Of a stretch of DNA of 60,984 nt, positions 20,093 to 29,899 are shown piece by piece (the first letter of the stretch is position 1; each line of letters begins with the position of its first letter). The stretch spans positions 1 to 60,984 of the forward strand of contig NZ_KB894379.1 in assembly GCF_000374425.1 (NCBI RefSeq), read 5' to 3'. This DNA comes from Acinetobacter tjernbergiae DSM 14971 = CIP 107465 (GTDB lineage Bacteria > Pseudomonadota > Gammaproteobacteria > Pseudomonadales > Moraxellaceae). The translations under genes and the position numbers were made by a program. Below the pieces are notes generated by a model. That model saw only the letters and a list, made by a program, of their open reading frames with translations. It made no database searches and had not been told where the DNA came from.

Positions 20093-20176
20093 ATTGCAAT
20101 AAATAGATCATTTAAAATATGCGATCAGCTTGTTATGCTGAATGGTCTTTAACCCAAGATTTATATTTAAAAGCAA

Positions 20177-20752
20177 ATGACAGGACTTTACGAATATTGG
20201 TCATTACCGCACAAGTTAAGTATTAAATGTCCATCATGTCAGCGCAAAGCGAGTTTTGAATTTGCTCGATTAGCCAAGATTCAACTCAAAAAAGATATCG
20301 AGTATTTTCAGCAACATTCAGATTTTGAATATCAGCGTTTTCAGGATAGCTGTGGTGGTTATTGGAATGCTGCTTTTTACTATCCTAATTTATCGGTTGA
20401 TCTTCAGCAGATTCACGATTTACCTGAGACTTATGATGTACAAAAATGGTCTGTGCCTTATTCTTCAATGAATAGAGGAGGAGTGGTGTGTGAATCTTGT
20501 GGTTGTCGTCAAAAACATGAACTGAATTGGCCGAATGATGCTTATTATGTGGTGATGTATAGACAACAAGTGCTATGGGCATTTCATCGTGAAGCGGCGA
20601 TTGATCTCTATGACTATTTAAAAGAAGATTTACGCGATCATAAAAAATATCGCCACTCCTTCTTTTTATTGCATATCCCGACGATTTTTAAACAGAAGAA
20701 GGCAAGGGTGCAGGTGACCAAACAATTACAGAAATTATTAAAAAATCAGTAA
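20177..20752 (+). CDS. Hypothetical zinc-ribbon-like protein, 191 aa
   Basis: I do not recognise a named family. Two Cys pairs suggest metal binding: IKCPSCQRKASFEF near residue 17 and VCESCGCRQKHEL near residue 98. The C terminus is basic and may bind nucleic acid. No signal peptide, so it is cytoplasmic. It is a single gene and faces the convergent hydrolase gene. Confidence 0.65.
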   Translation: MTGLYEYWSLPHKLSIKCPSCQRKASFEFARLAKIQLKKDIEYFQQHSDFEYQRFQDSCGGYWNAAFYYPNLSVDLQQIHDLPETYDVQKWSVPYSSMNRGGVVCESCGCRQKHELNWPNDAYYVVMYRQQVLWAFHREAAIDLYDYLKEDLRDHKKYRHSFFLLHIPTIFKQKKARVQVTKQLQKLLKNQ

Positions 20753-20780
20753 GACGAGATGACTGATTTTTAGTGTCATT

Positions 20781-21569
20781 TTAGGCGTAAACTGCAACAA
20801 ATTCTTTGATGATTTGAACAATCAGTTGCGGTTTTTCTCGATGGGGAACATGCCCACACGCTTCAATCAAATGTAATTCAGCATCCGCATAGTGGGCTAA
20901 TCGTTCAGGTTGCGCTAAGCTGCCGTATTCATCATTGTGGCCATGAATGGCGAGCAATTTTTTTTGTAATGCTTTGAGGTCATTGTCTAGAGTCCAATTG
21001 CGAAATGCAGGTGAAAGCCATGTTTCAGTCCAAGCATCTAAAACCCATTGTGCTTTTTCTGCATGATATTTTTTGAGTCTCTGCAATTGTTCAGGCTGTT
21101 GGAACATCTGTTTTGCATCAGAAACGGCATCTAAGGTCTTTTGTTCAATATATCCCTGAGCTGCTTCCGTAATCACTGCAACGCATTTGAATGGATATTG
21201 AGCTGCAAAGCTGACCGCCATACCACCACCAACACTATGACCCAGCGCAATCACTTGTGAGATTTCAAGCTGATCTAAAAGTTCAGCAGCAACAAGAGCT
21301 TCTTGTTGGATAAAATTGGTAGAGAGTTGTGTGTCGCTTGCATCAGATTGTCCAAAGCCGTGACGGTCATAGGCAATAATCATACGATTAGTTTCGATGC
21401 AAAGTTGTTCAGGAAAATCGCGCCATAGTTGCACACAGCCTAAAGAGTCATGGAATAATAGAATCGGAATTTGTTTACTTGGCTCAGTCTGTTGTGGCTG
21501 CCATCTCTTTACAAAGAGATTGCCTTGTCGGGTAGATATGATTTTTTCAACTATTTCACAGTGTTGCAT
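20781..21569 (-). CDS. Alpha/beta-fold hydrolase
   Basis: About 262 aa. The nucleophile elbow GHSVGGG, an HDSLG oxyanion-type motif near the N terminus and the late HGHNDEYGS / ACGHVPHREKP segments supply the Ser-Asp-His triad of the alpha/beta hydrolase fold. A TTG start at 21584 is possible, but ATG 21569 is more likely. Substrate unknown. Its promoter region is shared with the divergent GlxA-type regulator, which may control it. Confidence 0.82.
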   Translation of the reverse strand: MQHCEIVEKIISTRQGNLFVKRWQPQQTEPSKQIPILLFHDSLGCVQLWRDFPEQLCIETNRMIIAYDRHGFGQSDASDTQLSTNFIQQEALVAAELLDQLEISQVIALGHSVGGGMAVSFAAQYPFKCVAVITEAAQGYIEQKTLDAVSDAKQMFQQPEQLQRLKKYHAEKAQWVLDAWTETWLSPAFRNWTLDNDLKALQKKLLAIHGHNDEYGSLAQPERLAHYADAELHLIEACGHVPHREKPQLIVQIIKEFVAVYA

Positions 21570-21672
21570 GGCAAGATGATCCAAATGTATAAATTAATAT
21601 CAGAATAGTGAAAACCATTGTGTGATATAGATATAATCATGACGATCAATAGTCTGATCGTGCCATATCGAA

Positions 21673-22620
21673 ATGAAAAGAGTTGCAATTCTTGCTTATG
21701 ACGGATGTTGGGCAATGAGCCTGATGATGGCTAAGGATTTTTTTCATGTCGTGGCTTTATTGGAAGCGCGACAGGGTCAGGTTGCAACATACCAAGTTGA
21801 AATTCTGAGTATTGATGGATTAGCGAAGCAGAGTGCAAGTGGAACACAGATCGATGTCGATGGGCATATCATGCTAGATCGCATTTATGATTTGGTGATT
21901 ATTCCTGGTTTTGAGGGGAAGCAGTTAGCAACATTAACATTACAAAGCCATGATTTAGTGCTGTGGATTAGACGTTTAATACAACAGCAGATTGCTATTT
22001 TAGCTGTTACAACGGGTGTTTATTTTATTGCAGCAACTAAACTTGCTGATCACATACTGTTAGCAACCCATTGGGCTTTTATTCGTGAGCTAAATGGTTT
22101 ATTTCCTAGTTGTTCATTTACTAAAAATCGAAATTATCTACACGCAGGATCGATCTATAGTACAGGGACATTATTGGGCACGTTTGACGCTTTATTGGGC
22201 ATTGTTGCACAGCACAAAGGGGACTATTTTGCGCAATTGTGTGCAAGCCATTTATTAATGACCTCGCCGCAATCACTGAATCCCGTATTACCGATGTATC
22301 GTAACCATTGTGATGAAGCCGTATTACAAGTACAAGATTGGCTAGATGAACATTGTGCTGCGGAAAACCGCATTGCCGATTTGGCTCAGCAATTTAACTT
22401 TAGTGAGCGAAATTTAAAACGGCGTTTTCAATTGGCGACGCAGATTTCACCCAATCAATATTTGCAACAGGTGAGAGTTGATAAAGCCAAAAAGTTATTA
22501 TTAACCACAGATATGACTATTCAGCAAATTGCTTATGAAGTGGGTTATGAAAATGTGAGTTTTTTTATTCGAATATTTAAAAAGGTCACAGCTTGTACAC
22601 CGACGCAATGGGTCAAATAA
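21673..22620 (+). CDS. GlxA-type AraC-family regulator with DJ-1/PfpI domain
   Basis: A 315-aa transcription factor. Residues 1-190 form a DJ-1/PfpI-like class I amidotransferase domain used for ligand sensing (VAILAYDGCWAMSL, LVIIPGFEGKQL, ILAVTTGVYFIAATKL). Residues about 220-315 carry two HTH motifs of AraC type (RIADLAQQFNFSERNLKRRF, MTIQQIAYEVGYENVSFFIRIFKK). Divergent from the hydrolase gene, which is a likely target. Its stop overlaps the convergent GGDEF gene by 8 bases. Confidence 0.88.
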   Translation: MKRVAILAYDGCWAMSLMMAKDFFHVVALLEARQGQVATYQVEILSIDGLAKQSASGTQIDVDGHIMLDRIYDLVIIPGFEGKQLATLTLQSHDLVLWIRRLIQQQIAILAVTTGVYFIAATKLADHILLATHWAFIRELNGLFPSCSFTKNRNYLHAGSIYSTGTLLGTFDALLGIVAQHKGDYFAQLCASHLLMTSPQSLNPVLPMYRNHCDEAVLQVQDWLDEHCAAENRIADLAQQFNFSERNLKRRFQLATQISPNQYLQQVRVDKAKKLLLTTDMTIQQIAYEVGYENVSFFIRIFKKVTACTPTQWVK

Positions 22621-23458
22621 ATGATTGAATCGTTGTTTGTGATTTACCTAAAGATTTTGATTGATACATGAGCTGATCTGCGGTCTTGGTTGCATCTTCT
22701 AGGTTTTCTGGCAATTCGGATAAAATGGCTAAACCCATACTAAAATCAACGCCATATTTTTGATTTAAGCCACTTTCTGCAAATAAGGTTCTGAGGCGTT
22801 GGTCACACAAATGTGCTTGAGTTTCATCAGCATCCAATAAAATAATTGCAAATTCATCACCGCCTAAACGTGCAATAATGTCTGATGAACGGCAGGCTTT
22901 TTTTAGAACTTGCGAAAATTGTAACAGAACTTCATTTCCACGATGATGTCCATGTCTGTCATTGACGGCTTTAAAACCATCAAGATCAATAATGCCAACA
23001 GCGAAAAGTGACTGTTTGCGAAAATTCAATTTACGTAAAATACGATATTCAATATCGAAGGCACGGCTATTATCGAGTGATGTAAGCTGGTCTTTCATCG
23101 CTAAATTTTTCATTTCCTGCCAGTTTTTTCGAACATGGATCAGCAAAAATGCAACAATTGAAAAGAAGCCTAAACGAACGAAAGCATTCCAAAAAGGGAT
23201 AAATGTATTGGAATAAGGATGACCTGCATGAATGTCTGCAACCAACCAAGTCATACCTGAAAGCAGAATGGTCAACACAGTGATCTTATATTGGTCGTAC
23301 CATGCTGCAATTGAAACAGGCAGTAAATAGAACACCGAGAACGAATATTCATAACCTGTCGCCAAGTCAATCATACCAAGTACAGCAGTGATGAGCAGAA
23401 TCAACAACCACCGTATCATTGGATTATGCGCGAATAATCGTCCTAGTGTTTTTTCCAT
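22613..23458 (-). CDS. Membrane-bound diguanylate cyclase (GGDEF)
   Basis: Makes cyclic di-GMP. The first 130 residues hold four or five membrane helices in a MASE-like sensor. A GGDEF domain follows with the intact signature ARLGGDEFAIILL. The inhibitory site RSSD lies five residues before GGDEF, so product feedback is expected. No EAL domain is present. Length 281 aa. Confidence 0.9.
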   Translation of the reverse strand: MEKTLGRLFAHNPMIRWLLILLITAVLGMIDLATGYEYSFSVFYLLPVSIAAWYDQYKITVLTILLSGMTWLVADIHAGHPYSNTFIPFWNAFVRLGFFSIVAFLLIHVRKNWQEMKNLAMKDQLTSLDNSRAFDIEYRILRKLNFRKQSLFAVGIIDLDGFKAVNDRHGHHRGNEVLLQFSQVLKKACRSSDIIARLGGDEFAIILLDADETQAHLCDQRLRTLFAESGLNQKYGVDFSMGLAILSELPENLEDATKTADQLMYQSKSLGKSQTTIQSFI

Positions 23459-23479
23459 AGTGCCTTTATATTGAAATAA

Positions 23480-24571
23480 TTACACGTTAAAACGGAAGTG
23501 TAATACATCGCCGTCTTGAACGACATAGGTTTTACCTTCTAAACGCCATTTACCTGCTTCTTTCGCGCCATTTTCACCGTTGTATTGAATGAAGTCATCA
23601 TAAGCAATACATTCTGCACGGATAAAGCCTTTCTCGAAGTCAGTGTGAATCACACCCGCCGCTTGAGGTGCAGTTGCACCGACTTTAACTGTCCAAGCGC
23701 GAACTTCTTGTACGCCCGCAGTGAAGTACGTTTGTAAGCCAAGTAAGCTATAACCTGCACGAATTACGACGTTTAAGCCTGGTTCTTCCATGCCCATCGC
23801 TTCCAAGAATTCAGCGCGATCTTCATCTTCTAATAATGAAATCTCAGCTTCGATCTGGTTGCAAAGGGGAACAACAATGGCATTTTCTTCAGCAGCAAGT
23901 TTTTTTACTGCATCAAGATGTGGGTTGTTTTCAAAACCATCTTCTGCCACGTTGGCGATATACATGGTTGGTTTAAGTGTCATTAAACCAAAACCACGAA
24001 CAGCTTTGCGTTCGTCGTCAGAAAGGTCAGCGGCGCGAGCTGGTTTACCTTCATCTAATAATGGTTGAATTTTTTCTAAAGCTGCTTTGGTTGCAATCGC
24101 GTCTTTGTCGCCACCTTTTGCTGCTTTAGTTAAGCGTAATAATGCTTTTGCAACGGTATCAAGGTCAGCAAGTGCAAGTTCAGTGTTAATGGTTGCGATG
24201 TCATCTAATGGATCAATTTTACCATTTACGTGAATGACGTTTTCATCTTCGAAGCAACGAACTACGTGGGCAATGGCATCTGTTTCACGGATGTTGGCAA
24301 GGAATTGGTTACCCAAACCTTCACCTTTTGATGCACCAGCAACCAAACCTGCGATATCAACGAATTCCATCGTGGTTGGGATAACACGTTGCGGTTTAAC
24401 AATTGCTGTAAGTTTGTCTAGGCGTGGGTCTGGAACAGGGACAATACCTGTATTCGGTTCAATGGTACAGAACGGAAAGTTTTCAGCTGCAATCGCTGCC
24501 TTTGTTAATGCATTAAACAATGTAGATTTACCTACGTTTGGCAGACCAACAATACCGCAATTAAAACCCAT
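23480..24571 (-). CDS. ychF: Ribosome-binding ATPase YchF (OLA1 family)
   Basis: Universally conserved Obg-like ATPase that binds ribosomes, about 363 aa. G1 motif GLPNVGKST is at the N terminus, then [20 protein letters not shown] (G3 region), and a C-terminal TGS domain ends the protein. The frame opens at 24583, but ATG 24571 gives the standard [16 protein letters not shown] start. Confidence 0.96.
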   Translation of the reverse strand: MGFNCGIVGLPNVGKSTLFNALTKAAIAAENFPFCTIEPNTGIVPVPDPRLDKLTAIVKPQRVIPTTMEFVDIAGLVAGASKGEGLGNQFLANIRETDAIAHVVRCFEDENVIHVNGKIDPLDDIATINTELALADLDTVAKALLRLTKAAKGGDKDAIATKAALEKIQPLLDEGKPARAADLSDDERKAVRGFGLMTLKPTMYIANVAEDGFENNPHLDAVKKLAAEENAIVVPLCNQIEAEISLLEDEDRAEFLEAMGMEEPGLNVVIRAGYSLLGLQTYFTAGVQEVRAWTVKVGATAPQAAGVIHTDFEKGFIRAECIAYDDFIQYNGENGAKEAGKWRLEGKTYVVQDGDVLHFRFNV

Positions 24572-24670
24572 GAAACCACTCACAAATGTGTTATTTAAAA
24601 ATTGCTGCTGATTTTACATGAAAGCCATGACAAAGTCAGGTCATGGCGAGTGCGGATTTTTATTTCGAGC

Positions 24671-25330
24671 TTAAACTTTGCGTTTATCGAGCTGTTTGGC
24701 AATATTATCGCCTGTCGTTTGTACCAACATGACCAAAACGATCAGGACTAAAATCACCGCCAGCATCACTTGCATATCAAAACGTTGATAGCCGTAACGA
24801 TAGGCAATATCGCCCAAACCACCAGCACCGATCGCACCTGCAATGGCAGAAGAACTGATCATGGTGACAATAGTCACGGTAAAACCTGCAACAATCCCCG
24901 GCAAAGCTTCAGGAAGCAATACATGCCAAAGAATCTGCTTGCAGTTACAGCCCATCGCTTGTGCAGCTTCAATCAAACCTTGATCAACTTCACGTAGGCT
25001 GACTTCGGCAATACGGGCAAAGAACGGAATTGCAGCAATGGTTAAGGGCACAATTGCCGCCAAGACGCCATAACTGGTGCCGACAATCCATCGAGTAAAC
25101 GGAATCAATGCCACCATTAAAATCAAAAAGGGCACAGAACGGGTAATGTTGATGACCCAGCCTAAGGATTGATTAATTTTCTTGGATGGATAAATACCAA
25201 AATCTGCGGTACTGACCAGAATCAGGGCAATCGGTAGACCAATCAAAAAAGCAATGATGGCAGAAACACCGACCATGATTAAAGTATCGGTCGTGCCTGT
25301 CAGTAACAGATCAATGAGTTGATTGTACAT
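24671..25330 (-). CDS. metI: Methionine/sulfur-compound ABC transporter permease MetI
   Basis: Inner-membrane permease, 219 aa, about five helices. The EAA loop that contacts the ATPase is visible (LIEAAQAMGCNCKQILWHVLLPEALPGIVAG). It overlaps metN by 20 bases, so translation is coupled. Last gene of the sulfur cluster that starts near 31111. Confidence 0.92.
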   Translation of the reverse strand: MYNQLIDLLLTGTTDTLIMVGVSAIIAFLIGLPIALILVSTADFGIYPSKKINQSLGWVINITRSVPFLILMVALIPFTRWIVGTSYGVLAAIVPLTIAAIPFFARIAEVSLREVDQGLIEAAQAMGCNCKQILWHVLLPEALPGIVAGFTVTIVTMISSSAIAGAIGAGGLGDIAYRYGYQRFDMQVMLAVILVLIVLVMLVQTTGDNIAKQLDKRKV

Positions 25331-26381
25331 AACCGATCACCTCAAGTTGTGTTATTGCAGGATGTTTTTCAGATTGTGAGTGGTTTAGATTAAATTCGAG
25401 ATTGCGAATCCCGATGATCAGTGAGCCGATGGTTCGTCGTTGGATGCTATCAATTTGACTATGATAGACCTGAACGGGGCTATTAAAACCATCCAATAGT
25501 TCATATAAATCAGGCACCGATTTCGATTCACTGACATATTTCAATTTTAAAATCTGATGCGTACTCTCAGGCAGAATGGTTTGGCACAACTCAAAGGGTA
25601 AATTCACCTGTTCAAAGTTGAGTAATTCCTGCGTGATCTGTTGTTGCGGATTGGAAAATACTGACCAGACTTGCCCAGACTCGATAATCTCACCCTGATC
25701 AATCACGATCACCTGATCACAAATCTCTTGAATGACTTGCATTTCATGGGTGATCAAGACAATGGTTAAACCGAGGTCTCGGTTGATCTGTTTTAATAAG
25801 GCCAAAATATTGGCCGTGCTTTCTGGGTCGAGAGCTGAGGTGGCTTCATCACAAAGCAGGATTTCAGGCTGAGAAACCAAGGCCCGCGCGATACCGACAC
25901 GTTGTTTTTGTCCCCCAGACAGTTGAGCAGGGTAATCATGTCGCTTTGCCTCTAAGCCAACCAGCGTCAGTACCTCACTGACCCGTTGTTCGATCTCAGC
26001 TTTGTCATAACCCGCAATACGGAGTGGCAAAGCCACGTTTTCCCACACTGTTTTCGCAGACATTAAATTAAAATGCTGAAAAATCATGCCGATTTTTTGC
26101 CGAGTTTTGATCAACTCGGCATGGCTGAGTTCAGCAATATTTTGCTGATGAATTAGAATACTGCCTGTATCAATCGACTCTAAGCCATTTAAGGTACGTA
26201 GTAGGGAGGATTTACCTGCACCGCTTTTTCCGATGATCCCAACAATCTGTGCTTTGGGAATATCGATATTAATCTCTTTTAAGGCATGTAAGCGTTGGCC
26301 CTGTACATCATAAAACTTATTTAAACCGCGTATTTTCAGATGCGGGACTGAAAAATCGACCTGTGAACCAAAACTCACCAT
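25311..26381 (-). CDS. metN: Methionine/sulfur-compound ABC transporter ATPase MetN
   Basis: ABC ATPase, about 356 aa. Walker A GKSGAGKSSLLRTL, signature LSGGQKQRVGIARAL, Walker B ILLCDEATSALDPEST and the switch histidine in LITHEM are all intact. A C-terminal NIL-type extension is present, as in MetN. I chose ATG 26381 because AAGGAGA stands just before it; the frame remains open to 26414. The clustering with LLM and SfnB-type enzymes suggests the imported ligand may be another organosulfur compound as well as methionine. Confidence 0.93.
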   Translation of the reverse strand: MVSFGSQVDFSVPHLKIRGLNKFYDVQGQRLHALKEINIDIPKAQIVGIIGKSGAGKSSLLRTLNGLESIDTGSILIHQQNIAELSHAELIKTRQKIGMIFQHFNLMSAKTVWENVALPLRIAGYDKAEIEQRVSEVLTLVGLEAKRHDYPAQLSGGQKQRVGIARALVSQPEILLCDEATSALDPESTANILALLKQINRDLGLTIVLITHEMQVIQEICDQVIVIDQGEIIESGQVWSVFSNPQQQITQELLNFEQVNLPFELCQTILPESTHQILKLKYVSESKSVPDLYELLDGFNSPVQVYHSQIDSIQRRTIGSLIIGIRNLEFNLNHSQSEKHPAITQLEVIGYVQSTH

Positions 26382-26392
26382 GATTGTTCTCC

Positions 26393-27223
26393 TTATTTCC
26401 AGCCTGGGAACCATAACGTTGGACCAAAATCACTATCCAAGGCTGCTTTGACTTTCGGTGAATTTTGATAAATCTCAACAAACTTCTGTAGTTTGTTGTC
26501 TTTGTCCTGATAGTCATCACGCACCACAAATAAAATCGCATAACGTTTATTGGTGTTGTCATCAAACAATAAGGCGCTCTCAGGATCCGCCGTTTTGGCT
26601 AAACGTAAGTAATGTGGATAGCCAAAAGCGAGATCAACATCATCAATGGCGCGTGCAGTTTGAGGGCCTTCAACTTCGGTAAATTTCAGGTTCTTCGGAT
26701 TCGCGGTGATGTCTTTCAGTGCAGAAAGGTGATTATTGCTGTCTTTCAGTTCAATCAGTTTGGCTTCTTGCAATAGCAATAAAGCACGTCCTTGATTCAC
26801 AGGATCATTCGGAATGGCAACTGTTGCACCATTCGGGAGTTCATCAAAACTTTTATATTTTTTTGAATACAGTCCAACATGTGAGGCCGCACCCGCAGCA
26901 AATGACTTTAATTTAAAGCCAGTTTCTTTAATGGCATTATCCAAAAAAGGTTGATGCTGGAAAAAGTTCGCATCAATATCGCCATGATTCAAACTGATGT
27001 TTGGGGTATTCCAGTCGGAAAACTCGACCAATTTGACATTCAAACCTTGCAGTTTGGCTTCATCCGCTGCAACTTGCAGTGGATGGGCAAAAGATGGGCT
27101 AATCCCAATCACCAGTTCACTGCTATGGTTCTGTCTTTGTTTATTCCAAATCAATAAGGCAATAATTGCGACAACAACGACAAGGCCAATACCAAGCCAT
27201 TTTTTAGAGGCTGTTTGAGCCAT
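26393..27223 (-). CDS. metQ: MetQ/NlpA-family substrate-binding protein
   Basis: Periplasmic binding protein of the MetNIQ importer, about 276 aa. The NlpA fold is clear from LVIGISPSFAHPLQVAADEAK, DANFFQHQPFLDNA and VAIPNDPVNQGRALLLLQEA. Most MetQ proteins are lipoproteins, but here the N terminus (WLGIGLVVVVAIIALLIWNK) has no cysteine, so it is probably held by an uncleaved membrane helix. ATG 27223 follows GGAG at good spacing. Confidence 0.9.
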   Translation of the reverse strand: MAQTASKKWLGIGLVVVVAIIALLIWNKQRQNHSSELVIGISPSFAHPLQVAADEAKLQGLNVKLVEFSDWNTPNISLNHGDIDANFFQHQPFLDNAIKETGFKLKSFAAGAASHVGLYSKKYKSFDELPNGATVAIPNDPVNQGRALLLLQEAKLIELKDSNNHLSALKDITANPKNLKFTEVEGPQTARAIDDVDLAFGYPHYLRLAKTADPESALLFDDNTNKRYAILFVVRDDYQDKDNKLQKFVEIYQNSPKVKAALDSDFGPTLWFPGWK

Positions 27224-27250
27224 ATATTTCTCCAATTCTTTTCTTAAATG

Positions 27251-28663
27251 TTAAGCACTAATTTCTTCAATTATTTTTAGGTCATCTGCGTTGTTATGCG
27301 GTCTACATCGGAACTGATCAGCAGGATGGCTTGCAGCTAAATGATTGCCTTGGGCAAACAATTTGTTTCGCAGTGAACCTGTGGCATATTCAGTTTTATA
27401 ACGTCCATGTTGCTGTAACTCAGGGATCACCAGTCGAATAAAATCATGATGTGATTCAGGTGCAACCGTACGAGTCAGGTTAAAACCATCAATGCCCGTT
27501 TGATCGAGCAGCTCAATGAGATATTCCGCAACTTCAACACCACTCCCTACAATCAGGGGATAACGTCCGCCTAAAACATGCTGTGCTTTCAGGTCATTTT
27601 TGCTGATGCGCTGTTCTTTAAATTTCTCATTGACGGAAGCAATGCTGTTGCTCTTTTGATAAGGAATCGCTTCATCATCTGCAAACTTGGCAAGATCAAT
27701 GCCGACGGAACTGGCATAATGTGCTAAACCTGCTTCTGGGCTGGCATATTGGCGATATTCAGCCAGTTTCTGTTGAGCAAGTTCATGTGTTTCAGCCACA
27801 ATCACGGTAATGCCGACAAAGATTTTAATCGCATCTTCATCTCGACCTTGCTGCTGTGCTTGTAGTCGTATCTTATTAACTTGCTGACGAATTTTTTCAG
27901 GCTGATCACCGCCAATAAAAATACATTCCGCATGACGTGTTGCAAATTGCAAACCTTTCGGTGATGCACCTGCTTGGAAGAGTGTTGGCGTACGCTGCAC
28001 CGAAGGTGCAACCTGAAATACGCCTTGGCTCTGGTAATATTGTCCTTGATGATTGATTGAGTGGACTTTGTTCGGGTCAGTAAAAACGCGCTGTTGTTTA
28101 TCTTTCTTTAAGGCATCATTTTCCCAAGAGCCTTCCCAATATTTATAGCAAAGCTGTAGAAACTCCTCGGCTTGATCATAACGGGCATCGTGATCTTTTA
28201 AGCCTTTTTGCCCAATCAAACGTTCGGCACTATCCAAATAGCCTGTGACGATATTCCAGCCCAAACGCCCTTGAGTTAAATGATCAAGACTGGCAAATCG
28301 CCGTGCAAATTGATAGGGCTGCTCATAGCTTAGATTGACGGTCACGCCAAAACTCAAATTCTGCGTGACCAAAGCCATTGCAGAAATCAGGGTGGAAGGA
28401 TCATGGCTAGGTAACTGAATCGATTCTTTCAGGGTGAGATCGATGCCATTTTGATAGACATCATAGACCCCCGTAATATCCGCGAGGAATAAGCCATCAA
28501 ACAAACCTTGTTCTAAAGTTTGTGCCAATTCGGTCCAATAACTCAGCTCATTAAAGCGATGTGATTGATCACGGGGATGCGTCCATAAACCATGATTGAT
28601 ATGACCAACACAGTTCATATCAAAGGCATTTAACAAGATTTTTTTAGCAGTTGTTTGACTCAT
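27251..28663 (-). CDS. LLM-class flavin-dependent monooxygenase (NtaA/SnaA/DszA type)
   Basis: FMNH2-dependent monooxygenase, 470 aa, of the bacterial-luciferase-like group that includes DszA, NtaA and SnaA. Visible are the N-terminal RFNELSYWTELAQTLEQGLFDGLFLAD, SYEQPYQFARRFASLDHLT and GRLGWNIVTG. It begins on the stop codon of the SfnB-like gene (TAATG). With SfnB-like oxidoreductases and MetQNI it forms a sulfur-scavenging pathway, probably oxidising a sulfone or thioether so that sulfite can be released. The substrate is inferred from context only. Confidence 0.87.
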   Translation of the reverse strand: MSQTTAKKILLNAFDMNCVGHINHGLWTHPRDQSHRFNELSYWTELAQTLEQGLFDGLFLADITGVYDVYQNGIDLTLKESIQLPSHDPSTLISAMALVTQNLSFGVTVNLSYEQPYQFARRFASLDHLTQGRLGWNIVTGYLDSAERLIGQKGLKDHDARYDQAEEFLQLCYKYWEGSWENDALKKDKQQRVFTDPNKVHSINHQGQYYQSQGVFQVAPSVQRTPTLFQAGASPKGLQFATRHAECIFIGGDQPEKIRQQVNKIRLQAQQQGRDEDAIKIFVGITVIVAETHELAQQKLAEYRQYASPEAGLAHYASSVGIDLAKFADDEAIPYQKSNSIASVNEKFKEQRISKNDLKAQHVLGGRYPLIVGSGVEVAEYLIELLDQTGIDGFNLTRTVAPESHHDFIRLVIPELQQHGRYKTEYATGSLRNKLFAQGNHLAASHPADQFRCRPHNNADDLKIIEEISA

Positions 28664-29886
28664 TACAAAGTCCCCCGACGTGGCGGCAGGACACCATTCA
28701 ACACATAATTACCGATGAAGTAATATTTCCAGCGTGCAGCATCATGCAAGGTGTGTACACGCGCATTGCGCCAGTGACGATCAAGACCATCAGTACGTTG
28801 ACTGCCACGACTACCTGCCAATTCAATCAATTTCGATGATGCCTTTAATGCTGTTTCAGTACTATGCGCACGAACTTTGGCGACATCGATTGAAGCCTTG
28901 GCTAAGCTTTCAGCATTGAGATCCTGTTTAGCGGCATCTACAGACTTGGCGGCCTGTTTGAGGAGTAATTCGCTGGCTTTGACATCGGTTGCCACACGAC
29001 CCAGCTCAGACAAGGTTAAAGGGTCTTGGGTGGCGGATTCAATATTGGCATCAATCCAAGGGCGGGCCACACGTACACGTTCTAGTGTTTCTTCAAAAGC
29101 AGCACGAGCAATCCCGACTTCAATCGCAGCATGCATAATTTGGGCAAATGGGCCAACCAAAGAGAGCTGCTTAAAGGCGGTATCAAACGGAATCACATCC
29201 TCTTTGGTAACAAAGACCTGATTAAATTTGACTGTACCGCTGCCCGTAGTCCGTTGCCCAAAACCAGACCAGTCATCAATTAGTTCTAAACCTTGGCTAT
29301 CTCTTTGTACAAAGGCTAAAAACTCATTACCTGTTTCATCAAGCACTAAAGTTGGAATACGATGTGCAAACAGGCTACCGGTGCAATAGAATTTTTCCCC
29401 TTGAATCAGATAACCGTTTTCGCTTGGAATTAAGGTGGTTTGCTTATGTGCAGAGGTACGTGTTTTAAATTCAGCCAGTGCATTACCAAAACGCGCACCT
29501 TGTAATACTTCTTGATAGAGGCATTTCTTTTGCGCGTCTGTACCCGTATTGCGCAACACTTCTAATGCATAAAAATGGTTTTGTGGAATCTGACCGATTG
29601 AACCATCCGCACCGCTAAACAGCGCAATGACTTTGGCTACTGTTAGGCTGGAAACCTCTGCACCGCCATACTGCTTAGGTACCGTAATTGCCCATAAACC
29701 TGACTGGCTATAGGCTTCGATTTCGGTAAATGGCAAGTTTCGATTGGCATCACGTTCAACTGCCGCTTGTTTAAATTGCTGACTGAGTTGTGTGGCAATT
29801 TCCAATGCTTCAGCATCATTTTGGATAATATGTGCTGCTTTAAAATTGGTTTTGGCAAAACCTTGTAATTCTTGATATGAAGTCAT
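28663..29886 (-). CDS. SfnB-type acyl-CoA-dehydrogenase-like sulfur acquisition oxidoreductase (second copy)
   Basis: Flavin enzyme of the acyl-CoA dehydrogenase fold, about 407 aa, of the SfnB/DszC-like group used in sulfone and organosulfur use. Marks include PKQYGGAEVSS, IGQIPQNHFYALEVL, GEKFYCTGSLFAHRI, the WSGFGQRTTGSGTVKF segment and the C-terminal DGLDRHWRNARVHTLHD. I chose ATG 29886 after AAGGAG; the frame runs open to 30021. It is a diverged tandem paralog of the next gene upstream. Confidence 0.87.
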   Translation of the reverse strand: MTSYQELQGFAKTNFKAAHIIQNDAEALEIATQLSQQFKQAAVERDANRNLPFTEIEAYSQSGLWAITVPKQYGGAEVSSLTVAKVIALFSGADGSIGQIPQNHFYALEVLRNTGTDAQKKCLYQEVLQGARFGNALAEFKTRTSAHKQTTLIPSENGYLIQGEKFYCTGSLFAHRIPTLVLDETGNEFLAFVQRDSQGLELIDDWSGFGQRTTGSGTVKFNQVFVTKEDVIPFDTAFKQLSLVGPFAQIMHAAIEVGIARAAFEETLERVRVARPWIDANIESATQDPLTLSELGRVATDVKASELLLKQAAKSVDAAKQDLNAESLAKASIDVAKVRAHSTETALKASSKLIELAGSRGSQRTDGLDRHWRNARVHTLHDAARWKYYFIGNYVLNGVLPPRRGTL

Positions 29887-29899
29887 GATGATTTGCTCC

